The notes beneath the pieces were generated by a model that saw only the letters and a program-made list of their open reading frames with translations, was not told where the DNA came from and did not search any database. 64,000 bases of DNA from Bacteroidota bacterium (lineage in GTDB: Bacteria > Bacteroidota > Bacteroidia > Bacteroidales > F082), in assembly GCA_016715945.1 (NCBI GenBank), contig JADJXJ010000001.1:1302001-1366000 (forward strand). Reading direction: 5' to 3'. Of the stretch, positions 34,784-43,146 are shown in pieces (the stretch's first letter is position 1; the number at the start of each line of letters is the position of its first letter). Position numbers and translations under genes: made by a program.

Positions 34784-35474
34784 GCACAACTCAATATTTT
34801 CCATGCTTCAAAGCTATGAAAAGCTTTGTATGAGTCAAATAAAACGAGCCATTTTTTTGGATTATTTGCGTGTTATCTCAGCATTTTTCGCTAAATTTAA
34901 CCATGCAAGGACGAAAACAATTTCAACCAAAACTGATGTATCAGGTATGCCTTGATGATCTTGTTCCTCAGGACAACTTTTACCGAATACTCCACCGCGA
35001 ACTTGACCTCAATTTCCTGTATCAGTCCACCAAACACTTTTACAGTACCGAAGGTCAGGAAAGCATCGACCCCGTTGTCTTCTTCAAGATTTGCCTTGTG
35101 GGCTACCTAAACAACATCAACTATGACCGAAAGCTGATGCAATATTGCGCCAACGAGATTGCTTTCAGGCCTGGAATTAAAACAAGTACTTATGGCGGCC
35201 ACATACCAAAACCTGAAAAAATACCTCAGGTTCATCACTAAGCATCGCCAAACCTCAGTTAAGGCTATCAAGTTAGCCACGGGACGACATGCCGGCATCG
35301 ATTTTTCTGCTTTTCAACGATTATCTAACCTTATTATCGCTATACGTAGAAATGGGTTCAGGATGGCATTCTGTTTTACATAAACGGTATAGGCTTATTG
35401 CAATACTAAAATTATTAAGCTAAAAATTTTGAGAGGAGAAAAACAGAAAGTTTATGAGGTTGTGCAACGGTTAC
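34784..35474 (+). mobile_element. Internally deleted IS1182-family element
   Basis: Inverted 10-bp ends GTTGCACAAC (34781-34790) and GTTGTGCAAC (35459-35468). A 7-bp direct repeat GCCTGTT (34777-34783 and 35475-35481) flanks the element, consistent with a target duplication inside the attC-like site. Encodes only the two extremities of the transposase, so it can at most be moved in trans. Exact ends are uncertain by a few bases. Confidence 0.65.
34903..35383 (+). pseudogene. IS1182-family transposase, N- and C-terminal remnants joined
   Basis: From ATG 34903: MQGRKQFQPKLMYQV, LDDLVPQDNFYRIL, ESIDPVVFFKICLVGYL are the IS1182 N-terminus. After ~35160 the reading shifts frame and continues with the C-terminus (MAATYQNLKKYLRFI...). 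The whole central catalytic part is missing. A deletion joined both ends and left two ORFs (to 35241 and to 35383). Confidence 0.7.
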
Positions 35475-35510
35475 GCCTGTTAGCGGTTCGGCCTTCTTTC
35501 TTGTCCACAA

Positions 35511-37481
35511 TTATTGAATAATTACTTCCCATTCGTCTGATGTCAGTTCGATAGTCTCCATAGCCTGATAGCAAAGTTTTTGAATACTTTGTGCTGAGAG
35601 ATTTACTTCTATGAAATAATCATTTTCAAGTTGTCTAATTGCTCTGAACTTGTTTTTGTCCTTACCTACATACCTTGGAAAATTATGTGCAATGACTTCA
35701 AATTTTTCAGGTTCTATGTCTGCAATAACATTCAGAGTTTTCTCCAATACATCTCTCCAAGATTTAACTTCAAAATGCTGTCCTAAAATCTTTAAACCCA
35801 CTGGAGTTGTTCCTGTCACTTCCTGAATGTCAGTTGGTGTTGAATTTTCTTGACCGAAGTAACTCCAAATCTCCAAAGCCTTCTTAGCAAGGGTTTCAGC
35901 TCTTGCTTCAATTTCGGCTCTTGTCCATTGAGGAATGTCAGCAAAATATTTATTTAAGTCAAGATGGCTTTCATTTAGTGTTCTCTTTTTTGTGTGAAAA
36001 TCATCATTTGATAGTTCTGTGTTGTATGCTGTCAGTGTTAAATTCCCAATTGTATGTAAGTATAGTTCGTGTGTTTCATCCCAATCTTTGCCTAAATGCT
36101 CTTGCCACCACTCAGAAAGTGTCTGTGGCATAACGTGTTCAACTGTTAAGTTTTCAAATGGAACTGCTTCTTTGTGATTGAAACTGCTTTCAATAGTTTC
36201 AAGTATCAGCTTTGTTTTTACGACTCTGTCTCCACCACCATAGAACTTGGTTTCACGGAAGCGTAAGAAAAATTCGTTGTCTTTTGGATAGCCCTTTCCT
36301 TGAAGAATTGTTTTGAAACCTTCAATTATGTTTTCTGAATACTTAGATTGAATAAGTGGGTAAACAGTCGGGAATATTTTGTTTAGTTGATTTGTTGCGA
36401 TATTGCACACGAATCTTCTTATCAGATAATTTTCTAAGGTTTTTAGGATTGTTATAAAACCATTTTTATCAATCTTACCGTCTGCGTAGTTACTGTAAAA
36501 ATTGAGTAACAGGGGGTAAGCGGTTGTTACTTCTATTCTGTTCAGTCGTCTGAACATTTTTTCAAGTTCAGGTTCCTTTTCAAATTCAGGGTATTTTAGT
36601 CTTTGATAATAAACAGAATATTTTTTAAGTTCGGTTAGGTAGTCAATTGCATTTTTGGTTGAAACACTGTCTTTCAGAGCATAGTAAACATCTCCTTGTT
36701 TAATGATGTTTCCATCTTTCATCAAGTAGTGCCTGATAAATTCTGTTAGGTCTTCGTTTAATGCGGTCTGCATTGGAAGCCAATAGTTTTTATATACTTC
36801 TTCTTGCCTATCAATGTGAATTCGCATAAAGAAGTAGTTTCTAATTAAGTCGGCCTGAGTAAGTGGTCGTCCTTTTGCATTAAGACTTTCAAAAACTAAA
36901 TACGGGTTGTCGTCTGCATCAAGAACGATACTTACGACTGAAATATAGCTTGTAATTACTTTTTTTAGTTTCTCAGGTTCTAATTCAACTTGCTTTAGCT
37001 TTTTTTCAAAGTATGTATATGCTCTTGTCAATTGATTTTCTTCTTCGTTTGGAATGCCATTAATTAAGTTCTGATAAGTTATTCTGTCAACCTGAGTGGG
37101 CATTAGCTTGTAATGGTCTATTCCGTCTTTGTATTGATTAACAAGAAGAGTATTGTTAATCTCGTCAGCAAAACGGCCATTTTGATTTTCTCTTGCTTTG
37201 TTTCTTAATAATGTAAGCAGAATAAATATTGTTGTTAATCGCTGCTGTCCGTCAATTAGTAAATACTTTGCCACTCCTTCAGGAACAGAAACTGTCGGCA
37301 TATTTACGATTGAACCGATGAAATGTGTTCTTGGGTTTTCCATTTCACAGAGTTCAACAAGGTCTTTCCATAAGACTTCCCACTCCTTGCTTGTCCAACT
37401 GTATGTCCGTTGAAAAAGGGGAATTACATATTGTTTTGTTCCTTCAATTATGTCTTGCAGTTTAGTCTCTTTTGCTTGCAT
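35511..37481 (-). CDS. GmrSD-like DUF262/DUF1524 nuclease (putative type IV restriction/defence protein)
   Basis: 656 aa. N-terminal DUF262 (ParB/Srx-like) domain with YVIPLFQRTYSW and the hallmark LLIDGQQRLTT. DUF1524 HNH-type nuclease domain with LTVEHVMPQTLSEWW and TIGNLTLTAYNTELSN. A C-terminal ~100-residue domain (LKILGQHFEVKSWRDVL...) is often attached to such proteins. GmrSD-type enzymes cut modified phage DNA using nucleotide hydrolysis; fused single-chain forms are common in defence loci. AT-rich, flanked on both sides by attC-like sites, hence a likely cassette gene. Start ATG 37481 lies ~40 nt after the attC 3' box. No partner methylase is visible. Confidence 0.85.
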   Translation of the reverse strand: MQAKETKLQDIIEGTKQYVIPLFQRTYSWTSKEWEVLWKDLVELCEMENPRTHFIGSIVNMPTVSVPEGVAKYLLIDGQQRLTTIFILLTLLRNKARENQNGRFADEINNTLLVNQYKDGIDHYKLMPTQVDRITYQNLINGIPNEEENQLTRAYTYFEKKLKQVELEPEKLKKVITSYISVVSIVLDADDNPYLVFESLNAKGRPLTQADLIRNYFFMRIHIDRQEEVYKNYWLPMQTALNEDLTEFIRHYLMKDGNIIKQGDVYYALKDSVSTKNAIDYLTELKKYSVYYQRLKYPEFEKEPELEKMFRRLNRIEVTTAYPLLLNFYSNYADGKIDKNGFITILKTLENYLIRRFVCNIATNQLNKIFPTVYPLIQSKYSENIIEGFKTILQGKGYPKDNEFFLRFRETKFYGGGDRVVKTKLILETIESSFNHKEAVPFENLTVEHVMPQTLSEWWQEHLGKDWDETHELYLHTIGNLTLTAYNTELSNDDFHTKKRTLNESHLDLNKYFADIPQWTRAEIEARAETLAKKALEIWSYFGQENSTPTDIQEVTGTTPVGLKILGQHFEVKSWRDVLEKTLNVIADIEPEKFEVIAHNFPRYVGKDKNKFRAIRQLENDYFIEVNLSAQSIQKLCYQAMETIELTSDEWEVIIQ

Positions 37482-37523
37482 TATTGTTTCCTTGTTTATT
37501 TATCGTGTCGTCAAATAGGCTGA

Positions 37524-37661
37524 CCGCTAACGTTCCCACGCTTGGCATTCGAGCGGGGTTTCGAAGCATAAAACTGTCAACCAGGCACTTAAGCCCAATT
37601 TGAAAACTGATCTTGAATATACCCACGTCACCCCGCATGACGCCAAACGTGTGTTATACGG
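37524..37661 (-). repeat. attC-like recombination site (138 bp imperfect palindrome)
   Basis: The ends are CCGCTAAC (37524-37531) and GTTATACGG (37653-37661). Inside, CACGCTTGGCATTCGAGCGGGGT (abbreviated: 37537-37559) pairs imperfectly with 37630-37651 (ACCCCGCATGACGCCAAACGTG region), leaving a ~70-bp spacer. On the minus strand it reads CCGTATAAC ... GTTAGCGG. The TAA stop of the DUF3267 gene is part of the first box (37654-37656), exactly as in integron cassettes. No integrase gene is in the window. Confidence 0.6.
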
Positions 37662-38295
37662 TCGTTTTTCTTTTGTTTGGTCGTCCATAGAAGTATGAAA
37701 TTTTATTTTCTACATCATCATAAGTTACAGGTTCTTTGTCCTTATGAAATTCAAAAAAACTTAGTAGTCCAAAGTCACCCGAACACATTGCTGTGTGAGC
37801 AAGCAAGATACTTGCAATTGTCAAAGTCCAATTTGCGTTAACGCTAAAAAGTGCAATTGTGAGTATTGTTGTAATTATTACAAACGGTGCAAGTGCGACA
37901 ACTTCAAACTCTTTCTTATTTGCAACAAATTTGTCGGCTAATGCCATAAAGTAAAACTTTTTTAGGTTAGCATCATATGAAGTTTTTGTCGCTCCCTGAG
38001 ATTTGTATGCAAGAACATGTATGTATTCGTGTAATGGTAATAAAACGAACGCAATAGCTAGTCCATAAGAAAAATGAGCAAACCTTTCTCCAAAACTATA
38101 GTCTGGCAAATTGTAATTCTGAACAAATAAATATCCCACAACTCCAAAAATAATTATGTTGCTGATATAATAAAACACAGAGTATTTGGTTGTTTTTTTT
38201 ATATAAGTCTGAACAAATGGAACTAATTCTTTATGTCCCAGTTCGTCAAGTTTTATATAACCTTTTTCTTCTAATTCTTCCGGTCTAATTTTCAT
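37654..38295 (-). CDS. DUF3267 putative zinc metallopeptidase (membrane)
   Basis: 213 aa. Four hydrophobic segments with LPLHEYIHVLAYKSQG giving the HExxH zinc motif inside a membrane region, as in the DUF3267 putative zincins. A C-terminal hydrophilic tail carries TYDDVENKISYFYG. Function unknown; the protease activity is inferred from HExxH only. Its stop codon lies inside the attC-like site, and a GTTATGCGG box stands upstream of its start, so it looks like a single-gene cassette. Confidence 0.75.
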   Translation of the reverse strand: MKIRPEELEEKGYIKLDELGHKELVPFVQTYIKKTTKYSVFYYISNIIIFGVVGYLFVQNYNLPDYSFGERFAHFSYGLAIAFVLLPLHEYIHVLAYKSQGATKTSYDANLKKFYFMALADKFVANKKEFEVVALAPFVIITTILTIALFSVNANWTLTIASILLAHTAMCSGDFGLLSFFEFHKDKEPVTYDDVENKISYFYGRPNKRKTTV

Positions 38296-38317
38296 TGCTG
38301 TAGTGTTGTTTTAAATT

Positions 38318-38327
38318 GCCGCATAAC
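38318..38327 (-). repeat. attC-like 3' box upstream of DUF3267
   Basis: GTTATGCGGC on the minus strand, 23 nt before the DUF3267 ATG, resembling the GTTAGCGG/GTTATACGG boxes of the two larger sites. The rest of an attC palindrome cannot be seen, so this end of the array is probably truncated. Confidence 0.4.
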
Positions 38328-38805
38328 TCCTTTATTGGTCTGAAAAAATCATCCTTATTCACTAAAAAACAGGTGTATTGGTCTGAAAAGGCCAGTTCTT
38401 TCTTTTTCAAATTTGGGCACCTTTCTTTTTTGTTCACCTAAAAGTGCTCCCAATTTAATAAAATTTCCAGCTCCTCACGTATGGGAGTCTTTTTTTTTTA
38501 CCCATATCCGGCAACTGTGTTCACGGGCATAGCACGCAGTTTGACGTCCAGTTCCGGTGCGACCTTCACCTCAACGATGCAGCAGGTTTACTGATCTACA
38601 AACTCTTGTCTTTTTCGCGCTGCTCCACAACCTGGTAGCAGATACAGTTGACATTTTCCGGCTATCTTCCTTCCTCAGAAATTTTACTCGAACAGCATTT
38701 GATCATCCAGGATAGACCAGATGAGGTAGAAGCATCAATCGCTGATCTGAGGCAGCTTTGTTGCTGGAAGGAGACAGATCACCTTGTAGCAGGTTATCCG
38801 ACAAT
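38328..38805. other. Intergenic stretch without a recognisable gene
   Basis: 478 bp. Contains a 14-bp direct repeat TATTGGTCTGAAAA (38333-38346 and 38376-38389) and a small hairpin with a long T-run near 38470-38500 (CTCC...GGAG then T9). The GC-richer remainder (38500-38800) has short open frames on both strands but none with a recognisable protein. It marks the switch from AT-rich cassette DNA to core DNA and may hold decayed mobile DNA. Confidence 0.5.
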
Positions 38806-39678
38806 TCATTCATCCAGCGCTTCGCGCAGGCGCTGCAGCTCGTTCACCTTTTCCTGGTTACCGGAGGCCCGCCATGCTTCGGCTAGGCCGTCAATCAGCC
38901 TGCGCATGATGGCCAGGTTGTCGCAGGGGACAAAATAGGAACGCTCGCGATCGAGCTTAAGCTGACGGATATAAAGTTCGATTTCGTTGCGTGTGAATAC
39001 CGCACCTTTATTAAAAGGATTAAGGTAAAAGAGCACCTGCTCCTCCCCTGCCTGCGACACAGGCAGATCGAAACGCTCGTCGAGGTAGGCCAGCACAAAA
39101 TGCCTGGGCAGATCAACCCCATAAATGGGGATGCGCATGCCACGGGCCATCAGCAGGTAAAGAATACCCAGCGAAATGGGATTGCCTTTGCGTGTTTCGA
39201 GCAAGGGCTTGATGTAGAAATTTTCGGGCGACTGGATGTTGGAGGTATTACCCGAGAACCTGTTGATGTCGTAAAGCACGTGATTCAGCACACGGGTCTT
39301 TTCGAGGGGGGTGAGCTGGGGATTGAGCTCGTTGTACACATCCTGCACCAGCCGGCCGACCTGCCGGGTAATGTGTTCCACGTCGAGGTCCGGATAATGG
39401 TGGCGGCTCACAATGAGGTAGCCCGTGAGCAGGTCTTGTCCGCCAAAACGCTTCCAGTGATGCAATTCGTTGAAGAGGTGCTGCTGCTGAATCTCATGAA
39501 CGAGGCTGACAATGCGCTGCTGAACGAGCTCGTCGTGAAAATTCCCAAAAGCCTCCTCCAAAGCAGGAATAGCCTCCATGCCGTAATCGAAGATGCGGTT
39601 CCGCACCCGGGCATACAAGCTGTCGTCCGGCTCGTCGACCAGACTGATCAGGGCCTGAAGTTCCTTGTTGTCGTTCAT
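38806..39678 (-). CDS. SirB1/transglutaminase-like family protein
   Basis: 290 aa from ATG 39678. Central NHVLYDINRFSGNTSNIQSPENFYIKPLLETRKGNPISLGILYLLMARG matches the SirB1 N-terminal transglutaminase-like fold, but in this family the catalytic Cys is generally lost. A C-terminal TPR-like region (LAIMRRLIDGLAEAWRASGNQEK) follows. Widely conserved in Bacteroidota; function unknown. Stands alone downstream (in minus direction) of nadD, with 206 bp between holding no gene. Confidence 0.8.
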   Translation of the reverse strand: MNDNKELQALISLVDEPDDSLYARVRNRIFDYGMEAIPALEEAFGNFHDELVQQRIVSLVHEIQQQHLFNELHHWKRFGGQDLLTGYLIVSRHHYPDLDVEHITRQVGRLVQDVYNELNPQLTPLEKTRVLNHVLYDINRFSGNTSNIQSPENFYIKPLLETRKGNPISLGILYLLMARGMRIPIYGVDLPRHFVLAYLDERFDLPVSQAGEEQVLFYLNPFNKGAVFTRNEIELYIRQLKLDRERSYFVPCDNLAIMRRLIDGLAEAWRASGNQEKVNELQRLREALDE

Positions 39679-39885
39679 TGCGCGATCGTGTAGCACCCGC
39701 AAGTTATCAAAAACCTTGCCTTAGTGTAACGCCGGGGAAGCCTGAAATGTTTCAGTGAAGAACAGAAACTTTTTGACAGATTGAGCGAAGTGAAACAGCA
39801 GCCAGCATACTGAAAAACAGCAATTTTGTCAGTTATTCATTTATGTGCGTTCAGCGCTTCATCCAACATTAAGCATCCTGTACAC

Positions 39886-40476
39886 TTACCAGCGGTAAAA
39901 AGCTTTCTTTTCGGCCAGTTTGTAGGCAGCTTCAGGCATGAAAAAGCGCATATCGCGACCCTCGGCAAGGGCCTGACGTACAAAACTTGAGGAGATTTCA
40001 ATCTGAGGCGCATTGACCAAGGTTACCGACGGATGGTCCACAAAGGGCTTGCCATCGAAATCTTTGCGGGGATAAGCGATGATCCGGTAATATTCCAGAA
40101 TCTGCGCGTAGTTTTTCCACCTGGCAAACGACTGCAGGGCATCGGTGCCCACAATCAGGTAAAAGTCGCGTGCGGGGTATTTCTCGCTCAGCCTGGCCAG
40201 GGTATCGATGGTATAGGAAGGCTGGGGCATACGGAATTCGATGTCCACAGCGCGGAACCGGTTAAAATCGCCAATGGCTGCCTCCACCATATCGTAGCGG
40301 TCGAGTTCGTGCAGCAAGCCCTTTTTTTCCTTGAGCGGATTGTGTGGCGAAACCACAAACCACACCTCCTCCACAGGCCCCCAATGCAGGATATAGCTGG
40401 CCAGCATCATGTGGCCGTGATGCACCGGATTGAACGACCCGAAGAACAAACCAGTAGGCTTATGATCTTTTTGCAT
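39886..40476 (-). CDS. nadD: Nicotinate-nucleotide adenylyltransferase
   Basis: 196 aa. N-terminal nucleotidyltransferase motif LFFGSFNPVHHGHMMLA, VVSPHNPLK, YLIVGTDALQSFARWKNY and the C-terminal ISSSFVR (ISSTxIR-type) motif. Adenylates nicotinate mononucleotide in NAD synthesis. In Bacteroidota it usually follows yicC and gmk; here an oxidoreductase gene lies in between, 79 nt upstream. Confidence 0.94.
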   Translation of the reverse strand: MQKDHKPTGLFFGSFNPVHHGHMMLASYILHWGPVEEVWFVVSPHNPLKEKKGLLHELDRYDMVEAAIGDFNRFRAVDIEFRMPQPSYTIDTLARLSEKYPARDFYLIVGTDALQSFARWKNYAQILEYYRIIAYPRKDFDGKPFVDHPSVTLVNAPQIEISSSFVRQALAEGRDMRFFMPEAAYKLAEKKAFYRW

Positions 40477-40554
40477 TTCCTTATTAGATATTAACCCTGT
40501 TTTTCAACACCATGCATTAATTACACCCTGACAATTCAACTTCAGAAGCTTCGC

Positions 40555-41574
40555 TTATTGCATGCGCAGCAGCACCTTACCGTCCGACATATGGCTAAGA
40601 TAGTATCGGATCCCCTGCACCACATCATCCAGTCCGAATGTTGCACTGATGGGTACCGGAGCTTGTTGAAGCATGAGTTGGGCGATTTCGGAGGCAAGTT
40701 TTTGCTTTTCTACCGACGGGGTGATAGCCCACCAGTGGTTGAGGTCGAAACCCCGGACATGCTTTTTCTTGAAAATCAGACCCAAAACATCAATATCCGC
40801 CAGGGGCTGGTTCGACAGTCCGCCATAAACCACGAGCCGGCTGCCATCGGGCATGCAATTCAGCATATGGCCACCCAAAGGGCCGGCCACCGCATCGAAT
40901 GCCATGCGGCAATCGAGCCGATGGGCCAATTCGCCGAATTGCCGGTCGAAATCCTCCTCGTTTGAAAGCAAAACATGTGCGACACCCTGGGCCTGGAGCT
41001 GCGCCCGGGTCTCTGCTTTCCTGACGATGTTGATTGTTTCAATTCCCTGGCGGGAGGCGAAAATCCGCATCCAGGCAGCCACACTGCTTCCTGCGGCATT
41101 GAGGGCAATGGCTCCGCACTTTTGTTCCAGCGCCATATCAAACATGGCCCGGGCTGTGAAAGGATTGACCAGGAAAATTGCCGCCTGCGCATCACTAAGT
41201 TGCTCATCTACAACAAGAAGCTGTTCCGGCCGCGCCAACACATACGCTGCCCAGGTGCCATCGGTTTCGTTGCCCGCAAAACAGGCTACACGTTGTCCGA
41301 GCCAGCTTTGGTCCACATCGCCGGCAACCGCCACCACCCTGCCGCTTCCTTCGAAACCCGGTACCGCAGGCAAAGGCTTCGACACGTTGTAGCTGCCCTG
41401 CAAAAAAGCAATATCGCTCGGATTAAACGGCGCCATGGCCATGTTTACCAGCACAAAACCCTCGGGCACACGATGCAGGGTGCGTTGCGACAATCGCAGC
41501 GACAGCAATGTTTTCAGCAGGTTCGTCTGCCTCTGGGGCTGCTCGACCACCCGGTAGGTCAACGGAAACATCAT
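40555..41574 (-). CDS. MDR-superfamily zinc-independent quinone oxidoreductase-like protein
   Basis: 339 aa. GroES-like domain with MAMAPFNPSDIAFLQGSYNV and VPGFEGSGRVVAVAG, then a Rossmann domain around ALNAAGSSVAAWMRIFASRQG and MAFDAVAGPLGGHMLNCMPDGSRLVVYGG. The zinc-binding cysteines of alcohol dehydrogenases are absent, so NAD(P)H:quinone/enoyl reductase-type activity is expected; the substrate is unknown. Its ATGATG start overlaps the gmk stop (TGA), so translation is coupled to gmk. Confidence 0.85.
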   Translation of the reverse strand: MMFPLTYRVVEQPQRQTNLLKTLLSLRLSQRTLHRVPEGFVLVNMAMAPFNPSDIAFLQGSYNVSKPLPAVPGFEGSGRVVAVAGDVDQSWLGQRVACFAGNETDGTWAAYVLARPEQLLVVDEQLSDAQAAIFLVNPFTARAMFDMALEQKCGAIALNAAGSSVAAWMRIFASRQGIETINIVRKAETRAQLQAQGVAHVLLSNEEDFDRQFGELAHRLDCRMAFDAVAGPLGGHMLNCMPDGSRLVVYGGLSNQPLADIDVLGLIFKKKHVRGFDLNHWWAITPSVEKQKLASEIAQLMLQQAPVPISATFGLDDVVQGIRYYLSHMSDGKVLLRMQ

Positions 41575-42143
41575 CTGGCAAGAAATTCGTTTACAATGCG
41601 TACAATTTCGACTTTGGCATCATCGAGCCGGTCGTTGACAATGATTTTGTCAAACCTGCCGGCAAATTCCATCTCCCGGGTAGCCTTGCCGATGCGTTGG
41701 TTCAGGGTTTCCTCGCTTTCGGTGCTTCTTGCCCTGAGCCTTGCCGCCAGAGCCTCGACAGAGGGCGCCATGATGAACAAGGCAAGCGCGCGTTCGCCGA
41801 AATAGTTTTTGATATTGAGACCGCCAACCACATCCACATCGAACACCACATGGAGCCCCTGCGCGGTAAGCATTGCCACATCCGACTTCAGGGTGCCATA
41901 AAATATACCGGGGTACACCTCTTCCCATTCGAGAAACTCCCCGGCATCGGCTTTTCGCCTGAACTGCTCAGGTGTGAGAAAGTAATAATCCTTTCCATGC
42001 ACCTCACCCGGCCGAATGGCGCGGCTGGTGGCCGAAACCGAGAAGGCAAGTCCGGGTAGCGTTTCGAGCAGATGTTTCACCAGCGTGGTTTTACCAGAAC
42101 CCGAGGGCGCAGAAACTACGATGAGTTTTCCCTGCTTATCCAT
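41571..42143 (-). CDS. gmk: Guanylate kinase
   Basis: 190 aa. P-loop VVSAPSGSGKTTLVKHL; GMP-binding SVSATSRAIRPGEVHGKDYYFL; LID region RARSTESEETLNQR. Phosphorylates GMP to GDP. Begins 4 nt after yicC and overlaps the MDR gene by 4 nt. Confidence 0.95.
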   Translation of the reverse strand: MDKQGKLIVVSAPSGSGKTTLVKHLLETLPGLAFSVSATSRAIRPGEVHGKDYYFLTPEQFRRKADAGEFLEWEEVYPGIFYGTLKSDVAMLTAQGLHVVFDVDVVGGLNIKNYFGERALALFIMAPSVEALAARLRARSTESEETLNQRIGKATREMEFAGRFDKIIVNDRLDDAKVEIVRIVNEFLAR

Positions 42144-42147
42144 TGAT

Positions 42148-43017
42148 TTACAATACGTTAAATAATTGCTCCTTGATTTTCTCCAGTTCGTCTTTCATCT
42201 GAACTACCAGCCGCTGGATGGAAGCATCGTTGGCTTTGGAACCCATGGTATTGATTTCGCGTCCCATTTCCTGGGCTATGAAAGCCAGTTTTTTTCCGGC
42301 GAAATCCTCATCTATGGTCTCGGCAAAATAGGAACAATGCTGCCGGAGGCGCACTTTTTCCTCGGTGATGTCGAGCTTCTCGAGGTAGTAGATAAGTTCC
42401 TGTTCGAAACGGTTTTGATCGAATTTTTGCTGCGAAGCAAATTCTGCCAGATTTTTTGCCAGGCGTTGCCTGACCTGTTCAATGCGGCGACTTTCGAAAG
42501 GTTCGGTTTGTGACAGGAGTTGCACAATTTGTTCAAGATGGGCGAGCAGGTCGGTTTTGAGCACAGCGCCTTCGCGTTGGCGGAAGTTGTCGAGGGCGTC
42601 GAGGGCTTCGCTAAGCGCTTCGCGCAGTTGGGGCAGGAACGCATCGGCAGCTTCGGGTTCGGTAGTAGCAAAAAAACCGGGGAAACGCACCAGCAGCGAA
42701 AACACATCCTGGGGCAGAGGTTTTGCCAGCTCGAACGACAGCTGCTCGAGCTGCCGGTATGCCTCGCGTGCAGCCTCAAGCTGAATCATCTGACCATTGG
42801 CTGCGGCGCTCTCAATGTTCACCGTAAGGTCAATCTTACCCCTTTGCAGGCGCTCGGCCACCATGTTTCTAAGCTCAAACTCAGCCGTGCGGAACTCATT
42901 CGGAAGGCGCAATACCAAATCGAGTTGTTTGCTGTTCAAGGCTTTGATTTCGAGGGTCACCTTGCGTTGGCCCCAGCTGGTTTCGGTCCTGCCGAAACCC
43001 GTCATCGAACGTATCAT
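42148..43017 (-). CDS. YicC-family endoribonuclease
   Basis: 289 aa from ATG 43017, which gives the family's canonical N-terminus MIRSMTGFGR. C-terminal DUF1732 block KLAFIAQEMGREINTMGSKAND. Family members act as RNases (YicC/RNase-like, shown in E. coli to affect small-RNA turnover). First gene of the yicC-gmk-MDR-nadD run; divergent from the TPR gene. Confidence 0.9.
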   Translation of the reverse strand: MIRSMTGFGRTETSWGQRKVTLEIKALNSKQLDLVLRLPNEFRTAEFELRNMVAERLQRGKIDLTVNIESAAANGQMIQLEAAREAYRQLEQLSFELAKPLPQDVFSLLVRFPGFFATTEPEAADAFLPQLREALSEALDALDNFRQREGAVLKTDLLAHLEQIVQLLSQTEPFESRRIEQVRQRLAKNLAEFASQQKFDQNRFEQELIYYLEKLDITEEKVRLRQHCSYFAETIDEDFAGKKLAFIAQEMGREINTMGSKANDASIQRLVVQMKDELEKIKEQLFNVL

Positions 43018-43097
43018 TCCATTGTGCTTTATGGCGCACGAAGTTAGGGAATTTCGCCCTGACCATTTTATAAACAGCAACCTGCAAGGCACATATG

Positions 43098-43128
43098 TTT
43101 GGTTTTGGGCATCAAGACACTATCTTTG
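43098..43128 (+). promoter_or_regulatory. Full Bacteroidota promoter (TTTG-N19-TATCTTTG)
   Basis: TTTG at 43098-43101 and TATCTTTG at 43121-43128 with 19 nt between, matching the TTTG-N19/20-TAnnTTTG consensus. The TPR gene ATG (43147) follows after 18 nt. Confidence 0.75.
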
Positions 43129-43146
43129 CCAACGTTTCTCTGGCCA

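Larger units (their letters stand above)
34650..35486 (-). repeat. attC-like site interrupted by an IS1182 derivative
   Basis: The left part (34650-34783) contains CACTTGGCGAAGGTGAG, the spacer GGAAGCACAAAAATGTCAACC and a partner arm CTCACCCAGCCTGACGC...GTGTGC. The right part (35475-35486) restores the core box GTTAGCGG. The spacer AAGCAyAAAAmTGTCAACCAG is shared with the intact site at 37524-37661, so they are one repeat family. The outer box next to DUF389 (AACTAAAT) is degenerate. Placed between the DUF262 stop and the DUF389 start, as expected for a cassette junction. Confidence 0.55.
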
